64,000 nucleotides of DNA from NCBI GenBank assembly GCA_026415195.1, contig JAOAHO010000002.1:29195-93194 (forward strand). Direction: 5' to 3'. The position numbers and the translations under genes are program-made. The notes beneath the pieces are model-generated. The model saw only the letters and a list, made by a program, of their open reading frames with translations, had not been told where the DNA came from and did not search any database. This document shows, piece by piece, positions 1 through 6,716 of the stretch. Position 1 is the stretch's first letter. Each line of letters begins with the position of its first letter. The DNA is from Bacteroidia bacterium. GTDB lineage: Bacteria > Bacteroidota > Bacteroidia > B-17B0 > Aurantibacillaceae.

Positions 1-166
1 CAAGCGTTCCGGTATGTCCCACCTTGAAACTGGTTTTGGGTAAGCCTGAAAGGCGAAAATTTTTTTCAAGTAAATTTTTTATTTTTTTAACCAGTTGGAA
101 ACTGGTCCACCCTACGGGTTTGTTAATCAGGATTATCCCCCCATCTTGCCCAATATACGGTTTCAT
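1..166 (-). CDS. truB: tRNA pseudouridine-55 synthase TruB, N-terminal 55 residues (cut by window edge)
   Basis: The minus strand opens with an ATG at 166 and reads 55 codons without a stop up to the window edge. The translation has the TruB N-terminal signature: a leading GGIILINKPVGWTS stretch (residues 9-22) and KVGHTGTL at 48-55, the run that leads to the catalytic Asp, which lies just beyond the edge. TruB makes pseudouridine 55 in the T-loop of tRNAs. The start lies 6 nt after the metF stop, so it is probably the next gene of the mrp-nfu-metF run. Family assignment is firm; only about a fifth of the protein is visible. Confidence 0.9.
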   Translation of the reverse strand, partial: MKPYIGQDGGIILINKPVGWTSFQLVKKIKNLLEKNFRLSGLPKTSFKVGHTGTL

Positions 167-172
167 TAGAAA

Positions 173-1126
173 TTAGAAAACGGCTTTGGCCACTGCCCGA
201 GTTGCCTCAGAATTCCCCATCGTGTAATAATGCAGGCAGGGAACCTGATTTTTAATCAAATCCTTGCTTTGCGCAATACACCATTCTATGCCCACTTTTT
301 TCGCTTCTTCATCGTTTTTGCAATTCATTACTTCTTTACTTAATTCAATGGGGATGTCGATATGAAAAACTTTCGGAAGCAAGGTCAGTTGTTTTTTAGA
401 GGTTAAGATTTTCAACCCCGGAATAATGGGGACATGAATATCGTGGTCTCTGCAAATTTTAACAAAATCATAAAATTTTTTATTATCGAAAAACATTTGG
501 GTTACGATGTATTCCGCACCAGCATCAATCTTTTGCTTTAGAAACAAGACATCCAACTCCATATTAGGACATTCAAAATGTTTTTCCGGATATCCGGCCA
601 CCCCGATGCAATAATTAGTCGGTGTGGCATCTTTCATCTCTTCATCCAGATAAATACCTTTATTCATGTTGCTGATTTGCTTAACCAAATCCAGGGCATA
701 GGAATGCCCTCCGGGCTCGGGTATGAAAGAGGGTTCGGTCTTGATACTGTCGCCACGAAGGGCCAACACATTTTGTATGCCAAGAAAGTTTAAATCAATC
801 AGGGCATTTTCGGTTTCTTCTTTGGTAAAACCTCCGCAAATAATATGAGGGACGGCTTCCACATTGTATTTGTTCATGATGGCCGCACATATTCCCACAG
901 TTCCGGGACGCTTGCGGATGCTGACCTTTTCCAGATACCCCCCCGGCCTTTTCTTGTAAACATATTCTTCCCGATGGTAAGTGACATCCACAAAAGCGGG
1001 TTTGAATTCCATTAAAGGATCAATACTTTCATAAATACTTTGAATACTTTTACCTTTTAAAGGAGGAAGTATTTCAATTGAAAATAAAGTTTTTTTTGAT
1101 TCTTTTAAAATGTCTACCAATTTCAT
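173..1126 (-). CDS. metF: methylenetetrahydrofolate reductase (MetF)
   Basis: 317-residue flavoprotein of the MTHFR family, reducing 5,10-methylene-THF to 5-methyl-THF for methionine synthesis. The TIM-barrel start motif SIEILPP (16-22) carries the catalytic Glu18, and ALRGD (122-126) supplies the Asp that contacts flavin and folate. Length matches the single-domain bacterial enzyme of about 300 residues. Its ATG overlaps the stop of the upstream Nfu gene by 4 bp, which argues for translational coupling, and truB follows after 6 nt. No methionine-synthesis partner is adjacent. Soluble, cytoplasmic. Confidence 0.95.
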   Translation of the reverse strand: MKLVDILKESKKTLFSIEILPPLKGKSIQSIYESIDPLMEFKPAFVDVTYHREEYVYKKRPGGYLEKVSIRKRPGTVGICAAIMNKYNVEAVPHIICGGFTKEETENALIDLNFLGIQNVLALRGDSIKTEPSFIPEPGGHSYALDLVKQISNMNKGIYLDEEMKDATPTNYCIGVAGYPEKHFECPNMELDVLFLKQKIDAGAEYIVTQMFFDNKKFYDFVKICRDHDIHVPIIPGLKILTSKKQLTLLPKVFHIDIPIELSKEVMNCKNDEEAKKVGIEWCIAQSKDLIKNQVPCLHYYTMGNSEATRAVAKAVF

Positions 1127-1389
1127 GATTTAGGATTAATTTGAGTTATGTTATCAATGGATTTTATTTCAGGAATGGCTTTCCGTATCACTTCTTCGAT
1201 ACCGTTTTTAAATGTTTGATCCGTCATGCTGCACGAACAACACGCTCCTTTGAATTCCACCTTAAGGACCAAGTCATCCGTAACATCCACTACCTCCACA
1301 TTACCTCCATCTTGCATCAAAAAGGGCCTGATTTCCTCCAACGCGAGGTTCGCTTTATTTAAAATTTCTTTTTTTCTTTCAGGACTCAT
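1123..1389 (-). CDS. NifU-like C-terminal domain (Nfu) Fe-S scaffold protein
   Basis: Small Nfu-type protein. The domain starts at ALEEIRPFLMQDGGNVE and reaches the scaffold motif GACCSC, whose CxxC pair would bridge a [4Fe-4S] cluster between two monomers before handing it to client enzymes. I chose the ATG at 1389 (about 88 residues), which overlaps the mrp stop by 11 bp and begins at the usual Nfu boundary; an upstream ATG at 1422 would add 11 residues and overlap mrp by 44 bp. Position between mrp and metF puts two Fe-S carrier proteins together, consistent with a joint role in cluster delivery (inference). Confidence 0.88.
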   Translation of the reverse strand: MSPERKKEILNKANLALEEIRPFLMQDGGNVEVVDVTDDLVLKVEFKGACCSCSMTDQTFKNGIEEVIRKAIPEIKSIDNITQINPKS

Positions 1390-2482
1390 GATGCAAGGTG
1401 TTTTCTTTTCCGGCATTTTCAAAATTCAATATGGATAAGCGACGTGCCACTTCCGAGGCCAAATTCAAATAATGGATTGCAGCCGGGTGTTTTTCATTAA
1501 ATACCGGCGGGCGGCCTTCATCGGAACATTCGCGAACGGATTGGATTAGCGGAATTTGAGCCAAAAGCGGTATTCCTGTTGATTGAGACAATTTTTCAAC
1601 CCCTCCCTTCCCGAAAATATAATAGCGATGATCGGGTAGTTCTTCAGGCGTAAACCAGGCCATATTTTCCACCAAACCAATGACGGGTATATTAATCGAA
1701 GGTATTTGAAATAAGGAAATCCCTTTTAAAGCATCGCTGATGGCCAGGGTTTGGGGAGTAGAAACGACAATGGCCGCATCGGGCCTGATTTGTGTACACA
1801 AACTGATATGAATATCACCAGTACCCGGAGGAAGATCCACTACAAGATAATCCAGTTCTCCCCATGCCGTGTCGAAAAACAATTGAGAAAGAGCTTTGCT
1901 TGCCATAGGACCGCGAAGCGCAACAGCTTGCCCTGAGGGAGCCATAAAACCTATGGAATTGATTTTAACACCGTAGCTTTCAACCGGAGCCATTTTTTTT
2001 TGGCCTTCAAATTCTGCTGAGCCCGGTCCTTCGTCTTGCACACCGAATATGATATGCTGGGAGGGGCCATAAATATCGGCATCCACCAGGCCAACCTTGG
2101 CCCCCAATTTGTGTAAGGCCACCGCCAAGTTAGCCGCTATGGTACTTTTACCTACACCGCCCTTACCACTGGCCACCGCAATGATATTCTTAACATCCCT
2201 AAGTGTGGTTTGATTTTTATCCATGGGTGCTGTAATTTTCCGGGCAGTCATGCAAATTTCAACCTCAGCATCAGCACTGACATAATATTTTATGGCATTC
2301 AGGCAAGCATTTTTAATGGCATCTTTTAAAGGACATGCCGGAGTGGTAAGCTCTACTGAAAAAGTTATTTTTTTTCCCTCCACTTTCAGATCTTTCACCA
2401 TCCCCAATGAAACAATATCTTTTTTCAGATCGGGATCGTCAACGTTTTTTAAGGCATCCAAAACTTTTTCAGTGGTAATCAT
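1379..2482 (-). CDS. Mrp/ApbC-family Fe-S carrier P-loop ATPase
   Basis: 367 residues in two parts: an N-terminal MIP18/DUF59 domain (about 1-85; DDPDLKKDIVSLGMV) and a MinD-like ATPase with the deviant Walker A GKGGVGKST at 106-114 and a VVDLPPGTGD switch. The family binds and transfers [4Fe-4S] clusters. The CxxC pair found before FGxGG near the C-terminus of many Mrp proteins is absent: this copy reads FTPEELPDHRYYIFGKGG. The neighbouring Nfu protein does keep its CxxC. First gene of the nfu-metF-truB run. Confidence 0.93.
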   Translation of the reverse strand: MITTEKVLDALKNVDDPDLKKDIVSLGMVKDLKVEGKKITFSVELTTPACPLKDAIKNACLNAIKYYVSADAEVEICMTARKITAPMDKNQTTLRDVKNIIAVASGKGGVGKSTIAANLAVALHKLGAKVGLVDADIYGPSQHIIFGVQDEGPGSAEFEGQKKMAPVESYGVKINSIGFMAPSGQAVALRGPMASKALSQLFFDTAWGELDYLVVDLPPGTGDIHISLCTQIRPDAAIVVSTPQTLAISDALKGISLFQIPSINIPVIGLVENMAWFTPEELPDHRYYIFGKGGVEKLSQSTGIPLLAQIPLIQSVRECSDEGRPPVFNEKHPAAIHYLNLASEVARRLSILNFENAGKENTLHHES

Positions 2483-2518
2483 GCAATAATAACAATCAAA
2501 AGGGCAAGAAAGTTAATT

Positions 2519-2764
2519 TTATTTTTTCAATGAGTCGGAGCCAACTTTGGCTGTATCTTTCTGAATATTGTTTTGGTTTATGTAGGGCCATTTTGTCAAT
2601 TCATAAGTTTGGTCCATGGAAGTACGAATGACATTTGCAATAGAGTCCTGAAAAACCCGCGCTCTGGCATACATCATTTCTCTGTCTTCGGCGGCAGGCC
2701 CGCATGCCATAAAAACAAAAGTCAACAATGCAAGACAGGCAAAAACAGATGTTTTAATTTTCAT
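2519..2764 (-). CDS. small lipoprotein, unknown function
   Basis: 81-residue protein with a clear lipoprotein signal: MKIKTS, a hydrophobic stretch, and a lipobox ending FMAC with Cys21 as the lipidated residue. The mature part (GPAAEDREMM...) is short, polar and has no recognised domain. A longer reading from 2953 overlaps the next lipoprotein and the terminator and is rejected. The mature N-terminus (CGPAAED) closely matches that of the adjacent lipoprotein (CGPSAEE), so the two may be diverged tandem copies. It lies beyond a strong hairpin terminator and may need its own promoter or depend on readthrough. Confidence 0.75.
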   Translation of the reverse strand: MKIKTSVFACLALLTFVFMACGPAAEDREMMYARARVFQDSIANVIRTSMDQTYELTKWPYINQNNIQKDTAKVGSDSLKK

Positions 2765-2787
2765 GATGCGCAAAGTTAAAGAAAAAC

Positions 2788-2814
2788 AAAAAGCCCCAAT
2801 AAATGGGGCTTTTT
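2788..2814 (-). terminator. intrinsic terminator after the Ala-rich lipoprotein gene
   Basis: Perfect inverted repeat: AAAAAGCCCC, a 7-nt AATAAAT loop, then GGGGCTTTTT. It has a GC core and U-tracts on both sides, so it could work in both directions. It lies 24 nt after the stop of the 82-residue lipoprotein on the minus strand and splits that gene from the next lipoprotein. Confidence 0.85.
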
Positions 2815-2837
2815 CAACCAAAACACACCAAAGTATA

Positions 2838-3086
2838 TTATTTTTTGGTGGCTTCCTGAGCAGCCTGAGATGCTGTTGAGGCAGCTTCGGCAGCGGCTTT
2901 GGCAGCACTGTCAACGGTTTGGGCTGCATCTTCAGCGGCACTCTGAGCAGCATTCAAAGCAGCTGCTATGGAATCTTCGATACGTTTTTTCTCGGCTTCC
3001 AATTTTGCCTGTTCTTCGGCAGAAGGACCGCAAGCAACAAACGTAGCGGCAACGGCTACGGCGATGAAGGTAAACACTTTTTTCAT
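2838..3086 (-). CDS. small alanine-rich coiled-coil lipoprotein
   Basis: 82 residues. Signal MKKVFTFIAVAVAA with lipobox TFVAC (Cys19), then CGPSAEEQAKLEAEKK and a long Ala/Glu/Lys/Ser-rich helix with no Gly or Pro, ending in two lysines. The composition suggests an extended helix lying along the periplasm, as in small Lpp-like or OM-anchored lipoproteins; no family is assigned. Its upstream region carries the same 11-bp motif (TGGTTACCTTT) that faces the sigma factor gene on the other side, so it is a candidate target of that sigma factor (inference). Confidence 0.8.
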   Translation of the reverse strand: MKKVFTFIAVAVAATFVACGPSAEEQAKLEAEKKRIEDSIAAALNAAQSAAEDAAQTVDSAAKAAAEAASTASQAAQEATKK

Positions 3087-3120
3087 ATTGACTTTTTGTT
3101 GTTTTATGTTGGCAGATTAA

Positions 3121-3218
3121 AAAGGTAACCATGTATTTTAAAAAAAACTTTTAACTTATTGAAATTCAATTCATTATTTTTAAATCAGGAAACTTTTGAT
3201 TCATTTTTGGTTACCTTT
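3121..3218. promoter_or_regulatory. divergent 11-bp mirrored promoter motif between lipoprotein and sigma factor
   Basis: The motif TGGTTACCTTT occurs twice as an exact inverted pair: at 3121-3131 reading left toward the lipoprotein (ATG at 3086) and at 3208-3218 reading right toward the sigma factor. The right copy continues as TACCTTTG, which matches the Bacteroidota -7 form TAnnTTTG; no good TTTG lies at the usual distance upstream, which fits an alternative sigma factor better than the housekeeping one. If the right copy is a -7/-10 element, transcription starts near 3225 and translation must begin downstream of the TTG at 3159. The exact identity is seen; the function is inferred. Confidence 0.5.
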
Positions 3219-3251
3219 GGTTCTGACTTACATAAATTAAATAAGAGGAAG

Positions 3252-3848
3252 TTGGAAATATTTAATTCCGATAACCTTGCTTCCCAAAATCCACCCGGCA
3301 ATCGTGATCTATACGAAAAAAACCGGAGCTTAGACTGGGAGGCATTGTATAAGGAAGCATATCCTATGGTGTTGCATTGGTTGCTGGAAAGAAAAGCACC
3401 CTATGACTGGGCAAAAGAAATTTGCCATGATGCTTTTTTGATATTGTTCCGAAAACTTAACGATCCGCTTTTTCATTTGGAATGCAAACCGGCAACCTTT
3501 ATTGTGGCAGTGGCCAAAAAATTATACTTGAACCAAATCAGAAAAGAGAAAAACTCTTTGCTTTCAAACATCGTCGAAAAAGATTTTCCCGATTCGGAAG
3601 TACTAAATATCCATATGATTTTGGAAGAAAACCGTCAGAAAGAAATTCAGATTTCCAGAATGAAGGATGCACTGGAACAATTGGGGCAACCCTGTAAGGA
3701 ATTATTGGAAGACTTTTACTTTAGGAATTCCGACATGCAAAGCATAGCCGAAAAATTTGGTTATACGAATACCGATAATGCCAAAACACAAAAATACAAA
3801 TGCCTTCAAAGATTAAAAAAGTATTTCTTTAACAAAAAGGAGGAATAA
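3252..3848 (+). CDS. sigma-70 family (ECF-like) RNA polymerase sigma factor
   Basis: Sigma region 2 runs from DWEALYKEAYPMVLHWLL through EICHDAFLILFRKL and the ATFIVAVAKKLYLNQIRKEK segment; region 4 is LEQLGQPCKELLEDFYF...IAEKFGYTN...KYKCLQRLKKYF, a helix-turn-helix for -35 binding. No ATG precedes region 2 in frame. TTG at 3159 gives 229 residues but would lie upstream of the likely transcription start; TTG at 3252, following AAGAGGAA, gives 198 residues, the normal size for this group, and is used here with moderate confidence. The next gene starts 6 nt after the stop and carries an anti-sigma-like domain, so the pair is probably a regulated unit. Confidence 0.85.
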   Translation: MEIFNSDNLASQNPPGNRDLYEKNRSLDWEALYKEAYPMVLHWLLERKAPYDWAKEICHDAFLILFRKLNDPLFHLECKPATFIVAVAKKLYLNQIRKEKNSLLSNIVEKDFPDSEVLNIHMILEENRQKEIQISRMKDALEQLGQPCKELLEDFYFRNSDMQSIAEKFGYTNTDNAKTQKYKCLQRLKKYFFNKKEE

Positions 3849-3854
3849 TCCGCC

Positions 3855-4931
3855 ATGAATATACAAGATGAACTCTTTGACAGATACCTGAACGGGCAAC
3901 TCGGTACGGAAGAAAAACAATTGTTAGAAGCCCGCTTGCAATCCGACCTTGCTTTTCGTTCACGCTTTGAAGAACATCTGCTGGTTCTAAAAGTATTTCG
4001 GGACTTCCAGGCCGAACAACATTTCAGGCAAACTTTGAATCAAATTGAGCAAAAGTTTCATTCCGGCATTGTACCACTTAAATCTTCCGGTCGTAAATCG
4101 GGCATGGCACAAGCCGGTTTGTTTTTAAAAGTGGCTGCTGTGGCTGCTTTGACTTCTTGTGCAGTTTTGTTTTTGGGATGGAAATTCTTTTTCAAATCCC
4201 ACAATCCAAACCACGAAATCACCAATTTAAAATTGCAAATTCACGGGTTGAAATATTTTCAAAAAGCGCTTCAAAGTAAAATCAACGAAAAATTCGGCCG
4301 TAATAACCTGCCCGAGATCCCAGTTTTTCAGGGAACCGGTTTTATTTTAAACAACGAAGGCTATATCCTGACCGGTTGTCATATCGTTCAAAATGCCGAC
4401 AGCATTTATGTCTCGGGGCAAAACATTTCTCTTCAACGTTCGGAATTAATTTCCAAAGACAGTTTGCTGGATTTGGCCCTTATTAAAATACCAAAAGAAT
4501 CCGTTCATGAAAAAGTGAATATTTCAATTTTAGAGGGCTCATCCTCTCTTGGTGAAAAAATATTTACTTTGGGTTACCCCGGAATTGAACAAGTATATGG
4601 CGAAGGAGTACTGAGTGCATTGAACGGGTTCGACGGTGACACTTCTTTATATCAAATCTCACTTCCATTAAATCCAGGTAACAGCGGCGGACCATTATGG
4701 GACCAAAGCGGGAACATCATTGGTATAATTCGTGGTAAAAATTTTGCGCGGGAAGGGAATGCTTTTGCCGTTAAATCCAAATACGTTGCCGAATTCCTTA
4801 AAAAAGCGGGGGTTAAAGGTGTCCGATTTGTCAAATCCCCGGAGAGAACCATAAATTTAAAGCACTTTATCAAGAAAAATGCTTTTTACGTCGTGCAAAT
4901 ACATGCCTGGCAAAAGCAAAGGATCGACTAA
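3855..4931 (+). CDS. membrane-anchored anti-sigma-like / HtrA-type trypsin-like serine protease fusion
   Basis: 358 residues. Residues 1-70 (MNIQDELFDRYLNGQL...) resemble the cytoplasmic N-terminus of Bacteroidota anti-sigma factors. One membrane span lies at about 86-109, followed by a coiled segment and a trypsin-like protease domain (about 155-320) with an intact triad: His176 in GYILTGCHIV, Asp206 in DLALIKI, Ser277 in PGNSGGPL. There is no PDZ domain. AGGAGG lies about 12 nt before the ATG, unusual in this window. It directly follows the sigma factor gene. The likely arrangement is sigma binding inside and proteolysis outside; what it cuts is unknown. Its end overlaps comF convergently by 4 bp. 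Confidence 0.82.
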   Translation: MNIQDELFDRYLNGQLGTEEKQLLEARLQSDLAFRSRFEEHLLVLKVFRDFQAEQHFRQTLNQIEQKFHSGIVPLKSSGRKSGMAQAGLFLKVAAVAALTSCAVLFLGWKFFFKSHNPNHEITNLKLQIHGLKYFQKALQSKINEKFGRNNLPEIPVFQGTGFILNNEGYILTGCHIVQNADSIYVSGQNISLQRSELISKDSLLDLALIKIPKESVHEKVNISILEGSSSLGEKIFTLGYPGIEQVYGEGVLSALNGFDGDTSLYQISLPLNPGNSGGPLWDQSGNIIGIIRGKNFAREGNAFAVKSKYVAEFLKKAGVKGVRFVKSPERTINLKHFIKKNAFYVVQIHAWQKQRID

Positions 4932-5629
4932 TCACGTGCATGACATAAATAAAGTGCTGAAATTTTTAATTGCGGAACTTCTCTCATAATCTCCCAAATA
5001 TTTTCTGTTGTTGAACCGGTAGTGAGTACATCATCTACCAGGGCTACGTGTTTGCCTTTGAAGTTTTCATAATTCTTCAGTTCAAAAGAACCTTTCAGAT
5101 TTAACATTCGCTGTTCACGATTCAATTTGGTTTGCGTTTGAGTGTAACGATTCTTGATAAGGTTACCTTCAGAAACCGGAATTCCCAGAACTGTGCCAAT
5201 ACCGTAAGCAATTAAAGCCGCCTGATTATATCCCCTATCCTTTAATTTCTTACGATGAACAGGCACCGGTATCAGGATATCACAAACAAAACCTTCCTGC
5301 TTTAGCCTCTGACCAAACAACTCTCCAAGAAATAAAGCAAGTTCCCTGCGATTTTCGTATTTCATGCCATGCATTATGTTTTGAACTCTACTGCCTTTTG
5401 TGAATCTTAGAAAACAACCCAGATGTTCCAGCGGCATCCTTCCACCTAATACCTGGCCGTGTATGGGATGTCCCAATACAGGTTCGAAAACAGGCAGATT
5501 ATTCAAACATTCGGAACATAAAAATTTTTCAAACCCGCTTAAATTGGATTTACAACCCGAACAAACAGGAGGAAAGAAAACTGAAGCAAATGCAGTGAAT
5601 AACTTTTTCAGAAAGGATTGTAGGTGCAT
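4928..5629 (-). CDS. comF: ComF-family phosphoribosyltransferase-like protein
   Basis: 233 residues. An N-terminal four-cysteine zinc site (C23, C26, C38, C41) precedes a type I PRTase fold with the PRPP-binding loop VALVDDVLTTGST at 195-207. ComF/GntX proteins are linked to DNA uptake in naturally competent bacteria, but their biochemical role is not settled and the gene is widespread in non-competent ones. Stand-alone gene, divergent from the coiled-coil protein gene 30 bp away and convergent with the protease gene, with a 4-bp overlap of the coding ends. Confidence 0.9.
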   Translation of the reverse strand: MHLQSFLKKLFTAFASVFFPPVCSGCKSNLSGFEKFLCSECLNNLPVFEPVLGHPIHGQVLGGRMPLEHLGCFLRFTKGSRVQNIMHGMKYENRRELALFLGELFGQRLKQEGFVCDILIPVPVHRKKLKDRGYNQAALIAYGIGTVLGIPVSEGNLIKNRYTQTQTKLNREQRMLNLKGSFELKNYENFKGKHVALVDDVLTTGSTTENIWEIMREVPQLKISALYLCHARD

Positions 5630-5649
5630 TTTTAATGATTGTAATTTTA
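5618..5649 (+). promoter_or_regulatory. candidate promoter for the coiled-coil membrane protein
   Basis: TTG at 5618-5620, 21 nt spacer, TAATTTTA at 5642-5649 (7 of 8 to TAnnTTTG). The start codon is at 5660. The -33 part lies inside the first codons of comF on the opposite strand. Confidence 0.4.
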
Positions 5650-5659
5650 CGTAAAAAAT

Positions 5660-6583
5660 ATGAGTACATCTCCTGAAGAACCTAAATCGAAAAAAAACCT
5701 TGTTTTGCTTATCATCATTCTTTTGTTGGCAGTATCCAATGGTATTACCCTGTTTTTACTGCTAAGGCAAAAACAAAAAACGGTAGAGCAAATTATAAAG
5801 TATGAAAAAATTTACATTGAAAAAAATCAGGTTGAAACTGATTTGATAGCACTAAAAAAACAATATGAAGAACTCCAAACTCACGATGCAGCACTCCAAA
5901 AAGAAATTGAGGAAAAAAAGGCCTACATTGACCAATTACTGAAAGAAGCCGAAAAACACCGCGGTGATGCTTATGTTATTGCAAAACTGAAAAAGGAAAC
6001 CGAAACATTGCGCGAAATCATGAAGCATTATGTCAGGACCATCGATTCATTGAATACCTTAAACCAGAATTTGATTGCTGAAAAAAAGAAAGTATTGAAA
6101 AAACTTGATGAAGAAAAGGAAAAACAACAGGTGCTTGAAAAAGAAAAAGAAGAGCTTAAGCAAACGATAAAAAAAGGGAGTATTCTGACGTGCTTTAATA
6201 TTGTTGCAAAAGCCTACCAACTCAAACGCGGAGGCACTAAAGAAACCGAAACATCCAAAGCCCGTAAAACAGACAGGATAAAAGTAAGCTTTACATTGGG
6301 AGAAAATAAAATTGCCAAAGCGGAAGAGAAAACGGTGTATGTTCGCATTATGACCCCTGACGGAAAAGAATTGGCTAAGAGCTACGATGAATCTTATCGT
6401 TTTAAATTCAACGACAGCCACGGATATTATGCGGGAAAAACATCCATAAATTATGCCAACAAGGAAATGCAGGTGGTGGTGAATTGCGACGGGAAAGATG
6501 GAGACTTTGTACCCGGAAATTACATTATCGAAATAACTTGCGACGATGTTGTTATTGGAACAACGAGTCTGAAACTGGATTAA
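5660..6583 (+). CDS. single-span membrane protein with long coiled coil, unknown function
   Basis: 307 residues. A short cytoplasmic head is followed by one hydrophobic span (about 15-36, LVLLIIILLLAVSNG), then a long Lys/Glu-rich coiled coil (about 40-175), then a compact C-terminal domain (about 180-307) with beta-like segments (VYVRIMTPDGKEL, NYIIEITCDDVVIGTTSL). Such proteins are common and conserved in Bacteroidota and often mislabelled as SMC-like; I assign no function. The topology suggests a periplasmic rod with an immunoglobulin-like cap. tRNA-Cys follows on the other strand. Confidence 0.8.
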   Translation: MSTSPEEPKSKKNLVLLIIILLLAVSNGITLFLLLRQKQKTVEQIIKYEKIYIEKNQVETDLIALKKQYEELQTHDAALQKEIEEKKAYIDQLLKEAEKHRGDAYVIAKLKKETETLREIMKHYVRTIDSLNTLNQNLIAEKKKVLKKLDEEKEKQQVLEKEKEELKQTIKKGSILTCFNIVAKAYQLKRGGTKETETSKARKTDRIKVSFTLGENKIAKAEEKTVYVRIMTPDGKELAKSYDESYRFKFNDSHGYYAGKTSINYANKEMQVVVNCDGKDGDFVPGNYIIEITCDDVVIGTTSLKLD

Positions 6584-6599
6584 AATTTCTAAGTATTTG

Positions 6600-6670
6600 A
6601 GGTCCCGACCAGATTCGAACTGGTGTAAAAGGTTTTGCAGACCTCTGCCTAGCCACTCGGCCACAGGACC
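6600..6670 (-). tRNA. tRNA-Cys (GCA)
   Basis: 71-nt cloverleaf on the minus strand. Acceptor arms GGTCCTG / CGGGACC pair with one G-T wobble; D-arm GCCGAGTGGCTAGGC; anticodon loop CTGCAAA gives anticodon GCA; T-arm CCAG-TTCGAAT-CTGG. Base 73 is U, the cysteine discriminator. CCA is not encoded (TCAA follows). The only tRNA gene I see in the window. Confidence 0.97.
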
Positions 6671-6683
6671 TTTAAGGGAATTG

Positions 6684-6716
6684 CAAAGATAGGGATTTTT
6701 TCTGAACTTTAACCAA
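6684..6716 (-). promoter_or_regulatory. promoter of tRNA-Cys
   Basis: TTG at 6714-6716 (minus strand), 22-nt spacer, perfect TATCTTTG at 6684-6691. The inferred transcription start lies about 8 nt before the mature tRNA 5' end. The -33 element overlaps the start codon of the divergent aminotransferase gene, so the two are packed with no slack. Confidence 0.7.

Noticed and set aside
2519..2953. Longer reading of the first small lipoprotein from 2953
   Set aside because: It would cover the terminator and the neighbouring lipoprotein gene and bury the signal peptide; the ATG at 2764 opens a proper lipobox signal.
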